The notes under the pieces: generated by a model
Databases searched by the model: none
Seen by the model: the letters and a program-made list of their open reading frames with translations, nothing else
Told to the model about the DNA's origin: nothing
Position numbers and translations under genes: made by a program
Part shown: positions 34,556 through 44,660 of the stretch, one piece after another
How the letters are laid out: every line of letters starts with the position of its first letter
How positions within the stretch are numbered: the first letter of the stretch is position 1
NCBI GenBank assembly: GCA_018873245.2
Contig: JAEMBT020000008.1
Span: forward strand, 9,144,238 to 9,208,237
Direction of reading: 5' to 3'
Source: Archegozetes longisetosus
Lineage: Eukaryota; Arthropoda; Arachnida; Sarcoptiformes; Trhypochthoniidae
Length of the DNA: 64,000 nt

Positions 34556-36058
34556 CTATCGACTGGTCGTCTTATACGTTCTGATCTTCTTAGAGGTCTG
34601 TCGGTTGTATCAGTATTTATGTCCTGTAATCGTGGTAATATAATCAGAGGATCTCGATCTATGCTTAACCATTGATCGTCAATTTCTGTTACTTCTGAAT
34701 GATTATCAGATAAGTCTAGGATTTGACCTTCTTCTTCAGTTTCACTATTTTCGATTTTGTCATTCTCTATTAAGCTGTTTTCCACAGGCGTTGTTCTCAT
34801 TGTACCCGATGTTTCATTTAAATTTAAATCTTCATCCATATCTATCCCTTCAGGGTATAGTTCATCATCATCCGACCCCATTTCAAATGGTGTGAACCCA
34901 GTTGGGTTAAAAAGTTCTGTTCTATCATAAAATGGTTTCATCCTTGAAACATGTACGTTCATTGTTTCATATTTATCTCTTATTGATTCGACTGAATAAG
35001 TGACCGGACCTATTTGGTCAAGAATTTTATACGGTCCATAGAATTGATGTAAAAGCTTTTCTGATTTACCCTTATATCTACGAGGGTTAAAAACTAGAAC
35101 CAATTGTCCAATTTTGAAGGTTACTTCTCTTCGTCGTTTATTGTAATGCTTTGTATTTCGCACTTGAGAGTCCGTTATATATTTACGGGCTAATTCACGC
35201 GCATTTTTGATATATTTGTCTCTGAGTGCAACATACTGATCAACATCAGAAACACCCAAAGACAGTCTTCCCATTGTTATCTCTGCTGGAAATATAGGTT
35301 CTCTCGCGTAAGTTAAAACGAAAGGAGAATAATGTGTACTTTGTTGAACGCTTGTGTTATAAGCGAATGTTACATGCAGTAAAAACTTATCCCAATCAGC
35401 TTGTTTGTCTGCTACATAATGAGAAATCATTTCTGCTAAAGTTTTATTCAAGCGTTCCACAAGTCCATTTGCTTGTGGATGATAACTGGAAGTGCGGATG
35501 TGAGCGATTTCATGATTTTCATAAATCTGTTTACACAAATTGCTCGAAAATACTTTTCCTTGATCTGTAACAATACTATAGGGTGCTCCATGCTTGAAAA
35601 TGATTTGCTCATCGATAAACTTTGCGACTTGCCATTTATCAGCTTTTGGCACAGCCTTAGTTTCAGCAAATTTCGTCATATATTCAGTTGCTACTATTAT
35701 GTTATTATTGCCGTTGTCTGAGACTGGAAATGGTCCTAAAATGTCAATTCCCCATTTTTCAAATGGTCCTCCCACTTTTACTGGGACCAATAAACCTGCT
35801 TTTTGAAGGTTTGGGGTTTTCTTTGTTTGACAATCAACGCATGATTTTACATAATATTCAATATCTGATCCATATTTGGCCAGAAAAATCGTTCTTTAAT
35901 TTTTGCCTTTGTTTTATTGATACCCAAGTGTGCTGACATGTAATCATCATGAAATGAATAAAGAAGCTCGTGCAAGAGCGACTCAGGTATACAGATTAAC
36001 AATTTACTTCGCAACCGACTAATAGGATCGGCAAAGAAAAGTATATTATCTTTTAGTA
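34243..36058 (-). pseudogene. Integrase, broken by frame changes, with start of envelope module 1 at its C-end
   Basis: The HHCC zinc-finger region (about 35880-36050) lies in one frame and the rest (35790-34243, 515 codons) in another, with a single-base frame change near 35880. The catalytic core is intact in the second part: D in GIDILGPFP, D in VTDQGKVFSS and E in PQANGLVERLNKT. A C-terminal domain and an acidic tail with RRSERIRR follow. From about 34555 the same frame encodes a hydrophobic signal-peptide-like segment (ILFLMMILLC) and a short Cys-containing ectodomain with SPC and FIRPV, i.e. the beginning of the first envelope module. The frame ends at 34243, close to the point where that module continues in a different frame. 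Confidence 0.85.
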
Positions 36059-38728
36059 CATACTCAGTTCATAACAACTCGATTCATCTGATTCAAGTGA
36101 TTTTATAATGGTACCGAAGAATTTATCCTCTCTTTGCAGTTTAGACATATTTATCATATTAAAACGTGAAACATAAGAAGACACGTCTTGCTCGTCTTCT
36201 GATTGCGATATACTAGCCATGGCATATCTTTCAGTATTTTCAATTATATTTTCAGGAGGATCCACAGGACACCTACTTAGAGCATCAGCGTCCTTCATTA
36301 ACCGACCGCTGCGGTATACAACATCAAAGTCGTATTTTTGAAGATGTAAAGCCCATCGTATTAAACGAGGAGAGAGCGTTGACTTTTCTGTTAACCATTT
36401 TAGGCTTAAATGATCAGTTACTACTGTGAATTTCAACCCATGTATATAAGGTGCAAATTTATCAGTAGCATATACAATAGCAAGACATTCTCGCTCAGAG
36501 GTGCAATAGTTGCGTTCTGCTTCACTTAGCAAACGACTTGCATTTGCTACTAGTTTCCAACCTAGTTCTTCAAGTTGAACCAGTTCAGCACCTATTCCTA
36601 TAAAGCTAGCGTCACAACGTACCTCTAAAGGTTTCTTACTATCGAAGTGTGTTAAAACCGGTTCACTACTTAGAAGAGTTTTCAATTGTGTAAAAGCTTG
36701 CATTTGTTCTGGTCCCCATTGAAACCTCATATGCTTCTTTGTAAGTCGAGTCAATGGTTCAGCGACCTCAGAAAAATATGGTATAAACTTTCGATAATAA
36801 GATGCTCGACCAATAAATCCTCGTACTTGAGTTAAAGTTTTTGGTATAGGAAAATTTGTTATTCCCTTTATTTTATCAGGATCTGTTCGAATTCCAGTTG
36901 AGTCTACAACATGTCCCAAAAACTTAACTGATTCCATGGCCAAAGAGCATTTATTTGGTTTGATTGTAAATCCAGCAGATTTAAGTCTTTGTAATACTTC
37001 GCGGATGTGTTTAAGATGACTTGAAAAGTCTTTGCTGAATACCAGTATATCATCTAAGTAAACTAAGACTGATGAATATTTCAAATTACTTAGAGTTATA
37101 TCCATAGCTCGAGCAAAACAGGCCGGAGCAGTCTTCAATCCGAAATTCATTTTTGTATATTCAAATAACCCGTCTTGAGTTATAAATGCAGTCTTCTCAC
37201 AATCCTTTTTATCTATCTCTATTTGATGGTAACCACAATTAAGATCAAATGATGAAAAATATTTTGCTCCTTGTAAACTGCTTAATGCAACGCTTATTGA
37301 AGGAAGAGGGTATACATCACTCTTAGTTATACTATTTAACTTCCGATTATCGACGCACATGCGTTTTGTTCCGTCCTTTTTATCAACTAGAACTACTGGG
37401 GAACTCCAAGGGGACTTAGACCGAACTATTATGCCCATATCGAGAAGTTCTTGAACTTGTCGGTTTATTTCCTCTCGAAGAGGTGCAGCATATATGTATG
37501 GATTTAGATGTATTGGTGGGTGGTCTTCAGTATCAATTTTATGTTTGATTATTTTGCAAGTTCCGATATTTGTTGGATCGAAAGCTAACATATCTGCAAA
37601 TTCATTCATTAAATCTGATAATTGATCCTGCATCATATCATCAATCTCCGGACCAGTGTCCATAAAGCCGCTAGCAACAGGAATTTGTATAGGCCTTCCG
37701 GTTTTATTGTCTACCCATCTTCCATCAGAGGGTGACCATCGACCTTTCGTTTCCCATTTCAACGTATATAAGGGACAATCACGTATTGGTCCGTTGTGTC
37801 GATAAGATTCCACGATATTCAAAGGAATGTTACCGCTAACAATAAACTGATGCATTAAGGTGTTCATTTCACGCCATACTCGAAATGGATCATACTGTGC
37901 ATAAGGTTTATTAGTATTTTCAAGGCGTGAATACTTAGAAAGATCACAACTCTTTCCTATGTCGCCGTTTAGTTTCAAATGACATATATTACATCGAATA
38001 CAAAGTTGATCGAAATAATAAAAGATGTTGAGTATATCGTTTGTCTTTAGCTTAGCTAATGCTATCAATAACTCAAATCGATCAGCCGCGAACTTCATGT
38101 CATCAATAAGAGAATCATTTCCCCTCTGGATATAATTAGCTTGCCTTGAATATATAGTCTTTGGATAGTCTTTATTGTTCTCATCTAATTCATCATCAAA
38201 ATTGGAGAGACTACTGTCGCCAGAATCAATGGGACTACTACAATCAGCATCATAAGAAAATCCTGCATTGCACTCATAGTGGTAATTTAAATCATTAATA
38301 TGGTCCATAACTTCTTGTAATGAGTCTGAATATTTATTTGAATTTTCTTTATTCAAAGTTTTGCTACATTCGTATAAGTTTTCAGAGCTTAGCTCGTTAG
38401 CATTACTTGTAGCAACATTTCTAGCGATCTCGTCTTTCTCATTTTGTTCTGTATTGAAATCACTTCCTGCTATATTTGCATCATATAACAGAGGATCCAT
38501 CATAGAACTCAAAATATCAATATCTTCATATAATGCTTCTAGGTTAAGGTTGGTTATTGAGTCGCTACTGAGGCTTTGTAACTCTATATCTTCAAACTCA
38601 TTATCAAAATGATTGTTTTGAGTGTCATTAAGTGTATCGTTAGTCAGTAATTCAGAAAGATCAAATGAGGGGTTAGCAAAATTCATTGTTCTCTTTGCAT
38701 TATCATGATAAAGACCTATTGTATTCAT
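36053..38728 (-). CDS. pol: Reverse transcriptase / RNase H of the gypsy element
   Basis: 891 codons; the frame is open some way upstream of this ATG. Residues 1-350 are acidic and Asn/Ser-rich with a third Cys module (FDQLCIRCNICHLK, ~239-252). The RT spans ~400-610, with VDKKDGTKRMCVDNRKLN (~448-465), FDLNCGYHQI (~494-503) and the catalytic YLDD at 557-560. The connection and RNase H follow (RCDASFIGIGAEL ~704-715, TDHLSLKWL ~771-779). It stops at TAA 36053-36055, where the normal continuation into integrase is found in another frame: a break in this copy. Confidence 0.92.
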   Translation of the reverse strand: MNTIGLYHDNAKRTMNFANPSFDLSELLTNDTLNDTQNNHFDNEFEDIELQSLSSDSITNLNLEALYEDIDILSSMMDPLLYDANIAGSDFNTEQNEKDEIARNVATSNANELSSENLYECSKTLNKENSNKYSDSLQEVMDHINDLNYHYECNAGFSYDADCSSPIDSGDSSLSNFDDELDENNKDYPKTIYSRQANYIQRGNDSLIDDMKFAADRFELLIALAKLKTNDILNIFYYFDQLCIRCNICHLKLNGDIGKSCDLSKYSRLENTNKPYAQYDPFRVWREMNTLMHQFIVSGNIPLNIVESYRHNGPIRDCPLYTLKWETKGRWSPSDGRWVDNKTGRPIQIPVASGFMDTGPEIDDMMQDQLSDLMNEFADMLAFDPTNIGTCKIIKHKIDTEDHPPIHLNPYIYAAPLREEINRQVQELLDMGIIVRSKSPWSSPVVLVDKKDGTKRMCVDNRKLNSITKSDVYPLPSISVALSSLQGAKYFSSFDLNCGYHQIEIDKKDCEKTAFITQDGLFEYTKMNFGLKTAPACFARAMDITLSNLKYSSVLVYLDDILVFSKDFSSHLKHIREVLQRLKSAGFTIKPNKCSLAMESVKFLGHVVDSTGIRTDPDKIKGITNFPIPKTLTQVRGFIGRASYYRKFIPYFSEVAEPLTRLTKKHMRFQWGPEQMQAFTQLKTLLSSEPVLTHFDSKKPLEVRCDASFIGIGAELVQLEELGWKLVANASRLLSEAERNYCTSERECLAIVYATDKFAPYIHGLKFTVVTDHLSLKWLTEKSTLSPRLIRWALHLQKYDFDVVYRSGRLMKDADALSRCPVDPPENIIENTERYAMASISQSEDEQDVSSYVSRFNMINMSKLQREDKFFGTIIKSLESDESSCYELSMY

Positions 38729-38798
38729 CGAGTTGCGATAACGATCGATAACTTCCTTTGGAATTTGCCATTCGTTTATAAATTCAGTTATTTTGTTT

Positions 38799-39520
38799 TC
38801 AATTTCTCTTTTTCATATTCCTTGATTTTTGATAATTTGCGCTTTCGGCACATATCGGCTCGTATATGCAAGTTGTAGTCTCGTCACAGCATTTGTAATG
38901 GTTGCAGTATTTGCAAAGATTCTCATAGAAATGAATTACATTTAAAGGATCATTACTGTCTACAGCCCGTGCATAGATTTGCTTATATAGATATTCAGCA
39001 GATTTCTTAATATCGTCTTTAGTAAGAAAGTATTCATCCAATGATTTATTAGGCTCTATAGGCTTAGGTTCCTCTTTTTTGAGTCTTTCTTCATTATCCA
39101 TGCAAAGAAGAGTGTACTCACCACACAGGATTAAAACGTTTGTATACCTACTTACGACTTTATCTTTATAGTTCCCGTGGTTGGTTAGATAAGACTGCCT
39201 TCTAGGGCATTGCTCTCCAGATAAACAGCCAATGGTGAGACAAAATTTACATAGGCGGTTCAAAACCGTTATTATGCTCTCCGCCTTCTCTTCAGCCTTG
39301 TCTAAGATTCGACAGAAAACCAAATAGGCACGTTTATCTTTTCGAATAATGTCTGCCATAGTCGCATTTAATAGTGGATCGAAATCCGGTTTTGAGAAAG
39401 CAGCAGCACAAATAGATGGTAACTCATAATCGCTTACAATGCTACCGGCAGATATAGTTGTAGGTTCATCAGAAAGGTTCACTACAGGAACGCGAGCAAT
39501 CCCATTTTTGAGGTAATATT
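38799..39520 (-). CDS. Cys-rich segment between protease and RT (pol N-terminal part)
   Basis: About 230 codons with no good ATG at the 5' end: the longest open stretch begins with GTG at 39482, but the frame is open upstream across the gag stop, so it is probably reached by -1 frameshift. Two similar modules are visible, each a helix-like stretch ending in a Cys cluster: VLNRLCKFCLTIGCLSGEQC at about residues 73-92 and FYENLCKYCNHYKC with further Cys at about 185-205. A third copy lies near residue 240 of the next ORF. The spacing LC-x2-C-x4-C/H suggests zinc binding. I know no standard gypsy domain here. It ends just upstream of, and in a different frame from, the RT ORF. Confidence 0.7.
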
Positions 39521-41257
39521 TTGCTCTTTCACATATAGTTTGCGCTTAGAAAGTATTGTTGGATTTGACAGCGTATAGCAGTTTGCACTCAGTAAGGTTT
39601 TCTTATAGCTTGGCGCACACTTAACAACCTGCATTCCGTTAGCTGGTATTTCAATATTTTCTATCGCATGCATTTTGTTTAATATTTTTGGGGATTTTGG
39701 GCTTTTAACATCAATTATTTCGTTTTCCTTGAATGCTGCAGAATTAAACACAATATTATTATTATAGATATCGATCACCGATTTAGATGCACGATGAAAG
39801 TCATATCCTAACAATAGGTCTAAGTGAAATTTTAAAACAACAACAGCAGTTATTGATATAGAACGCTCTTTTTTATCATCAAAGACGATAATATCGAGCT
39901 GTACTTGGCCGCTAATTTTTACAGGCTTTGAGTTAATTCCAGTAATTGGTCTACCTGTATACTTTTCAATGTTAAGACCAAGTTTTAATCCAAGATCATG
40001 AGAAATCATAGTATTCTCTGAACCCGTATCAACCAATGAACAAATTTCACACCCTTTTATTTTTACATAAACAAACATTAATTTGTTTTTACACTTAGGT
40101 ACGTAGGGATGTATAGCTTGCTGGACAGTGTGACTCAGTCCTGCATTGTTTTGTTTAGACCGATAAGGACTGTTTTCTCTTGATCGGTTACCTTGTTTAT
40201 GCGGACAATTTCGTAAATGATGTCCAGGTTCTTGACAATTATAACATATACCTTTACCTTCGGTATTTCGACTCTGTGTTAATTTTTCATCAAAATTAAA
40301 GTTAACTCGTTTAGGAGCTGTGTTTCTCCTCGAGTTAAAATCGTCTCTTGGTAGAGAACGTCTGAACTCTGTATTTTGAGAGTTAAACCCATTTCTATTA
40401 TAGTTAGGGCTTAAAGATCTGCTATCGCGACTTACGCGTGTCTCATACCTGTCCCAGTTTCGATTGCCACGACGAAAACTGTTTTGACCATTATATTGTC
40501 TGTTTAACTGGTATGAGGCATTATTTTGACGGCTATTATTTTTCAAAGTATGAGTGAGATTTCTTACCATATCTCCAAAATTTTTCATTAAAGTGGATAA
40601 CTCTGTTTCCGACCTACTTTCGGAAATCCCAGAAGTTTCGCACTCTTCAATGCCACGTTCTATTTGTTTTGCCCTATCTATGAATGCGTTCATAGTTTTA
40701 GGAGCATGAGACCGTAGCACTTTTGCAATATCAGGTTTCATTCCCTGATACATGTACTCCATCATATCGCTTTCATTCATGCTATCATCTAATTCGAGAC
40801 ACAAATCTCGTTTAGCAAGAATGTAATTGTAAACACTTTCGCCTAAGGCTTGCTTGCGACGTCTTAGTTCGCTGTGTAAATAACTTTTGTGGTTAGTAGA
40901 AAGTAAGTCTGTGGTGATCAGATGTTTGAGGCTTTTCCAATCTGTTGGAGCATTTACGCCTGCACGCTTAACATTCTGGTCATACCACAGTAGACCATAA
41001 TCTCTAAGATATGTGGGAAATTTGCGCAACTTAGCAGCATCATCCCAATTATTTGCATCTGCGTGATACTCGAATTCTCGTAGCCACTTTACGAGTTCTC
41101 GGGTATCGCGACCTGTGAAAGGCTCTAATCTTAAGCTACTAGATGTAGTCATTGACATACGGACTACATCTGATACAATATCTTTAAGTTCCTTAGCCGT
41201 CAAAGCAGTCACTTCTGAACTAGAAGTGGATAACTCAGATTGCCCTCTAATTGGCAT
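39482..41257 (-). CDS. gag: Gag-protease polyprotein of the gypsy element
   Basis: 591 codons. Residues ~40-200 are a retrotransposon Gag domain (LRKFPTYLRDYG, LHSELRRRKQALGESVYNY). Residues ~230-330 are Arg/Asn-rich. A CCHC zinc knuckle, CYNCQEPGHHLRNC, follows at about 338-351 and should bind genomic RNA. The C-terminal third is an aspartic protease with catalytic LVDTGSENTMIS and the second conserved block LLLGYDFH. The frame ends TAG at 39482-39484, but the -1 frame is open past this point and continues into the next ORF; a run of five A (minus strand, about 39509-39513) is a plausible slip site. The start ATG is about 255 bp inside the 5' LTR. Confidence 0.9.
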   Translation of the reverse strand: MPIRGQSELSTSSSEVTALTAKELKDIVSDVVRMSMTTSSSLRLEPFTGRDTRELVKWLREFEYHADANNWDDAAKLRKFPTYLRDYGLLWYDQNVKRAGVNAPTDWKSLKHLITTDLLSTNHKSYLHSELRRRKQALGESVYNYILAKRDLCLELDDSMNESDMMEYMYQGMKPDIAKVLRSHAPKTMNAFIDRAKQIERGIEECETSGISESRSETELSTLMKNFGDMVRNLTHTLKNNSRQNNASYQLNRQYNGQNSFRRGNRNWDRYETRVSRDSRSLSPNYNRNGFNSQNTEFRRSLPRDDFNSRRNTAPKRVNFNFDEKLTQSRNTEGKGICYNCQEPGHHLRNCPHKQGNRSRENSPYRSKQNNAGLSHTVQQAIHPYVPKCKNKLMFVYVKIKGCEICSLVDTGSENTMISHDLGLKLGLNIEKYTGRPITGINSKPVKISGQVQLDIIVFDDKKERSISITAVVVLKFHLDLLLGYDFHRASKSVIDIYNNNIVFNSAAFKENEIIDVKSPKSPKILNKMHAIENIEIPANGMQVVKCAPSYKKTLLSANCYTLSNPTILSKRKLYVKEQNITSKMGLLAFL

Positions 41258-41492
41258 TTTAATAAAACTAAAAAAATCAAAGAAGTGTTTCTTTCCTTTA
41301 TTTGTGTGTTGCTCCTCTGTGATTCAGTCGACGCAACCACCGCGAAGCCAATGCTGGTGACCAATTGCAGACACTGATTACGACCACAGTGCAGACCACA
41401 CAATTTAAACACAAAGGGTAAGAATTGACAACTTCATTTATACTTATAACTTCAATACAAACAACATTGATTTCTATACATCTTCAACTCCT

Positions 41493-41510
41493 ATCCCAGC
41501 GGTGCCTCCA
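41493..41510 (-). promoter_or_regulatory. Primer-binding site, tRNA-Thr
   Basis: Two bases inside the 5' LTR. The plus strand reads atcccagcggtgcctcca, which is the T-arm/acceptor 3' end of animal tRNA-Thr (..CGAATCCCAGCGGTGCCT plus CCA). The minus strand therefore carries an 18-nt site starting TGG that pairs with it to prime reverse transcription. The tRNA identity is recalled from known tRNA-Thr genes. Confidence 0.8.
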
Positions 41511-41512
41511 AT

Positions 41513-42008
41513 TGTAAAGTCTGGATCTTTGATAGGAGCGTGTATGAAATCAAATTTTAAAATATAAGCACTTTATTTAACATAACCACAATAATAAAAT
41601 TACATAAGATTTCACAGGATTTTAACACTGGAAGAAAGAGCGAAAAATTTAAGAAAAACACGACATTTTATAGGAACAATAGGCGGGTTAAATTAGAAAA
41701 TGTTTTACAATGATAGGCTAAACCTTTTAAGGTCAATAGCACATTTAGCTAGGATTGGGAGATTGTTTAACTAGGACATACTTAGGTAGGTTTTCAGAGT
41801 TGAAATATGCTTACTCTCAGCTGTCTTCATAATTTGTACAGTTGAGACAAGCATGTGAAGATTTCTTTTGTACAAATAAAAAGTAATCTTGAAATCAGTA
41901 ATAAATGTTGACATATACGGTGAGTTATGAAAATTAGAGTTTAAAAATATAGGTTATTACAGAAGTATTTTGGTATAGGTCTAATTTAAGAACTAAGACG
42001 TTATTACA
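41513..42008 (-). repeat. 5' LTR of the gypsy element
   Basis: 496 bp bounded by TGTAA...TTACA (5-bp inverted ends), same sequence as 27384-27879. It lies at the transcriptional start side of the element, next to the primer site. Confidence 0.95.
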
Positions 42009-42015
42009 ATATCTT

Positions 42016-42279
42016 TAGTGATGTAAAATTTCTAAAAATTTTCTTTTTGATGAGAAACTTTCTCGGGACTATTTTTCCTACGCCGTGATTATTTTGAATG
42101 CCAAAACCAAAATAAGTGATATTTTGAATATTTAAAAGTCGATAATGTTGTATATCACTTAAACTAAAACATTATTTCAATTAAGACATAATTTTGAGTT
42201 GAGAAAATGAGTTGCGATAGAAAATTTTAAGAAAGTTTCTTGAGAAAATTTCTCCGGAAATTTTCTTTTTACAACACTA
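42016..42279. mobile_element. hAT-type MITE
   Basis: 264 bp with ends tagtgatgtaaaa and tttttacaacacta (hAT-type inverted ends). The right target duplication is aatatctt (42280-42287). The left one is split by the gypsy insertion: its first bases lie at 27379-27383 and the rest at 42009-42015. Joining the gypsy flanks gives a perfect 8-bp duplication. Confidence 0.8.
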
Positions 42280-42439
42280 AATATCTTTGAAGTTTGATGC
42301 TACAAGGTTTTAATGTGCAATAGGTTGAGAATCGGTAAAAGTAAGCAAATACCTGCATACTTTTGACCTGAAATAGCATTTGCTACCTCTTCAAATGGTC
42401 AAAATAATGATTGTTTCTTTCAATAATTACCCTTCATAG

Positions 42440-44340
42440 TTATCCAAATTGAATTCTTTAAAAGACACTTCACTGAAACATAAATATTTAATTGTTTCAT
42501 CCATAAAAATTACTGAATTTAACCTGACCAAAACTGAATTCTATCTAGTTTTGACATCTTTTTTCAGTGATAAATGTACATTTCCCTGTTTTTGTTGTCA
42601 ATTCAAATTTTTGCTGTTCTTTGGGAGACGTTTTCACAAAAGTTACAAGATTTCTTATTTTTTCAATAAGTTGATTCAATGGTGATTTTTTGAGGCCACT
42701 ATCGACAATTAGATTTAAAATATGTGCGAAATATCCAAAATGGAGACTTGAATTTCAAAAAAATTTCAGCCTGAAATTTTAACTTTAAAATGTTCATTGC
42801 AAATACATTATTTTTCGCATTATCAGTTGTTGCTGAAATTATCTTGTCTCTAATATTAAACTTGTCAAATATTTCAAGTAGCTTTTCATATATTTGCTCA
42901 CCAGAGTGTGGGTAAGGAACCATAGAGAAGTTAATTAAAATATTACTTTTCACAAATTTACTATCGAAAACATGTGCAGTGGTTGCCACGAAAGGTTTTT
43001 GGCTATTCGACTCCCACATATCAGTGGTGACTGCAATTTTTCGAGTATTTTCATTAAAAAAGCAACCACTTCTTCAATCATTTCTTTGTTTTTCATGATG
43101 TTTCTTTTCACTGTGAAACGACCTGAAATTATGTAAAGGAGGATACCAAAAATGGCTTATCTTGATTCCAAATATATTCCGATGTCAAAATATCAAGCAT
43201 GACGAGTAGAGTCTAAATATATATAATTTTATGACCTGGGTCATGGCGTTCACCAGATACTGACCTTTTTGACCCCAGAAATATTGACTTTTTCGTAACA
43301 AGAGATGTCAAAAGGCTCAGTATCAAGAGTAGGTTACAAATATATATAACATTAAATATTTCAAGATCATATAAAAGGCTAAGAGCGAAACATAAAGTAT
43401 AAACAAAATAAAAATATAGATAAATAAATGATTCTGAGTATTCATCGTCAGTGCTTTCAAGCGACACACAGGCTGCTCAGCGACTCTGCAGGTGTTTGAA
43501 TGTTATGCTGGTATCTGCCATACCCGAGAAACCAGAGAACTGTCATTATGTGTGCACAATATCCGAAGGTTCTCTGGCCGTTTTTGCACTGACAACAGTA
43601 CTCAAAAATAGCTGCGGCACCGAAAAGTGCTCTATCTACTAAAACGTAGATAAAGTATTTTATAGAGTTCCTGTGCCGCGACCTGATCCGACCGCGGACC
43701 AACATGGGATCACCAGCTGAAATCCCATGGGAGCTAAGTCTATATTTTTAAGTCAGTTGCCCGCCGTCACCACAAGGAGGTGGCTTCCGGAGGCTGATGG
43801 TTGTGAAACTGTGCCGACCCACTTTTGCCCCTTGTTTTCGTAACACTACGTTACTTCAAGTTGTGCCCATTAGCAATCTTTCTTCTCTTGTCGAAACCTT
43901 CCAAAAATACATAGCTTGTTGTGGAATTAATTTAGGCAATGGTCCCTTAGGGTCTTGGCATCCTCCTTTGTTTAATGATTTACAAAACGTTATAAATTTA
44001 GGTTCTTGGATGATATCAAATGCATGTTGACCTTAGACATGAAACGATATGAGCTCTCTTTGCGGATCCAACTCAATTTCACGTTTATTCTATTAGAAAA
44101 GTTCTATAATATCCCGTTGATTCGATGGTTTTTTGTGAAAATTTGAATAATATCTGCTTAATGTACTTAAGATTGTTTTTGTTGAAAACATCGCATCACA
44201 AAATTTGCACTAAATTTTCTTCACTTCTTGCACCTTCATTAAAATGATCCCATTTTTTAAACAAATACCCTTTACATTATTAAGAGCATTCTCACTTTCA
44301 TTTGAGTCTAGTATGATAGACGCCGAACTCCATTTAATTA
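42440..44340 (-). pseudogene. Degenerate hAT transposase
   Basis: Read on the minus strand from high to low coordinates: BED-like N-terminal remains (KKWDHFNEGA, ~44230-44265), then after an interruption the RNase H-like core with WESNSQKPFVATTAHVFD, HSGEQIYEKL and TTDNAKNNVFAM (43019-42800), and further hAT-like sequence (SPLNQLIEKIRNLVTFV, about 42640-42700) in a different frame. There are multiple stops and frame changes. The insertion between the N-terminal and core parts contains a different transposon remnant. Confidence 0.7.
43457..43760 (-). pseudogene. SWIM-type zinc-finger remnant of another transposon
   Basis: Minus-strand frame with RIRSRHRNSIKYFIYVLVD, then C-x-C-x8-C-x-H (CQCKNGQRTFGYCAH) followed by IMTVLWFLGYGRYQ. 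This pattern is a SWIM zinc finger of a type I recall from the C-end of proteins in invertebrate transposon families. Only the tail is present and no complete gene surrounds it, so it is a fragment inserted in or next to the hAT fossil. A 3' neighbour at 43797-44030 may belong to either fossil. Confidence 0.5.
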
Positions 44341-44499
44341 ATATTTTAATGATATCTTGTTTAAAAACTGAATTGAACTGAATTTACATTAAAAAAAACA
44401 CAATATAAAATGACTTCATTTATTACATTATATGAGCGAAACATTCATAGAGACTATTAATCTGCAATTTGATCAATTTTGTTTAAATAAACAAAATGC

Positions 44500-44660
44500 A
44501 TTTGAGGTTCAGGTCCGGGTCCAGGTCCTTAGAAGAGGTCCTATGAGAGGTTCGGGTTTGCAATTATTTGAGAGGTCCAGTTCTAGGACTTCAAACAGAG
44601 GTCTAGGTCAAAGTTCAAGTCTTTCAGAAAGACCTCCAGACCCTGGACCTGCTCAGCATT
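44500..44660. repeat. Degenerate GGTCC/GGTTC-rich short tandem repeat
   Basis: Loosely repeated aggtccgggtcc / gaggtcctatgagaggttc motifs. A 76-codon ORF across it is low-complexity and not considered a gene. Confidence 0.5.

Larger units (their letters stand above)
27384..42008 (-). mobile_element. Ty3/gypsy errantivirus-like LTR retrotransposon with two envelope modules
   Basis: Complete element on the minus strand: 5' LTR 41513-42008, tRNA-Thr primer site, gag-protease, Cys-rich segment, RT/RNase H, integrase, two envelope-like modules, 3' accessory region, polypurine tract and 3' LTR 27384-27879. It is flanked by ATAT (27380-27383 and 42009-42012). The LTRs matched at every position when compared line by line, which implies recent insertion. 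Domain order (PR-RT-RH-IN) is that of Ty3/gypsy; envelope after pol is typical of errantiviruses. Its 14.6 kb is long because of the extra envelope module, tandem repeats and a nested Tc1 element. Several frame breaks mean this copy, as given, cannot encode a full set of proteins. Confidence 0.95.

Noticed and set aside
35334-35936. Plus-strand ORFs in the integrase region
   Set aside because: Antisense shadows of the integrase frame.
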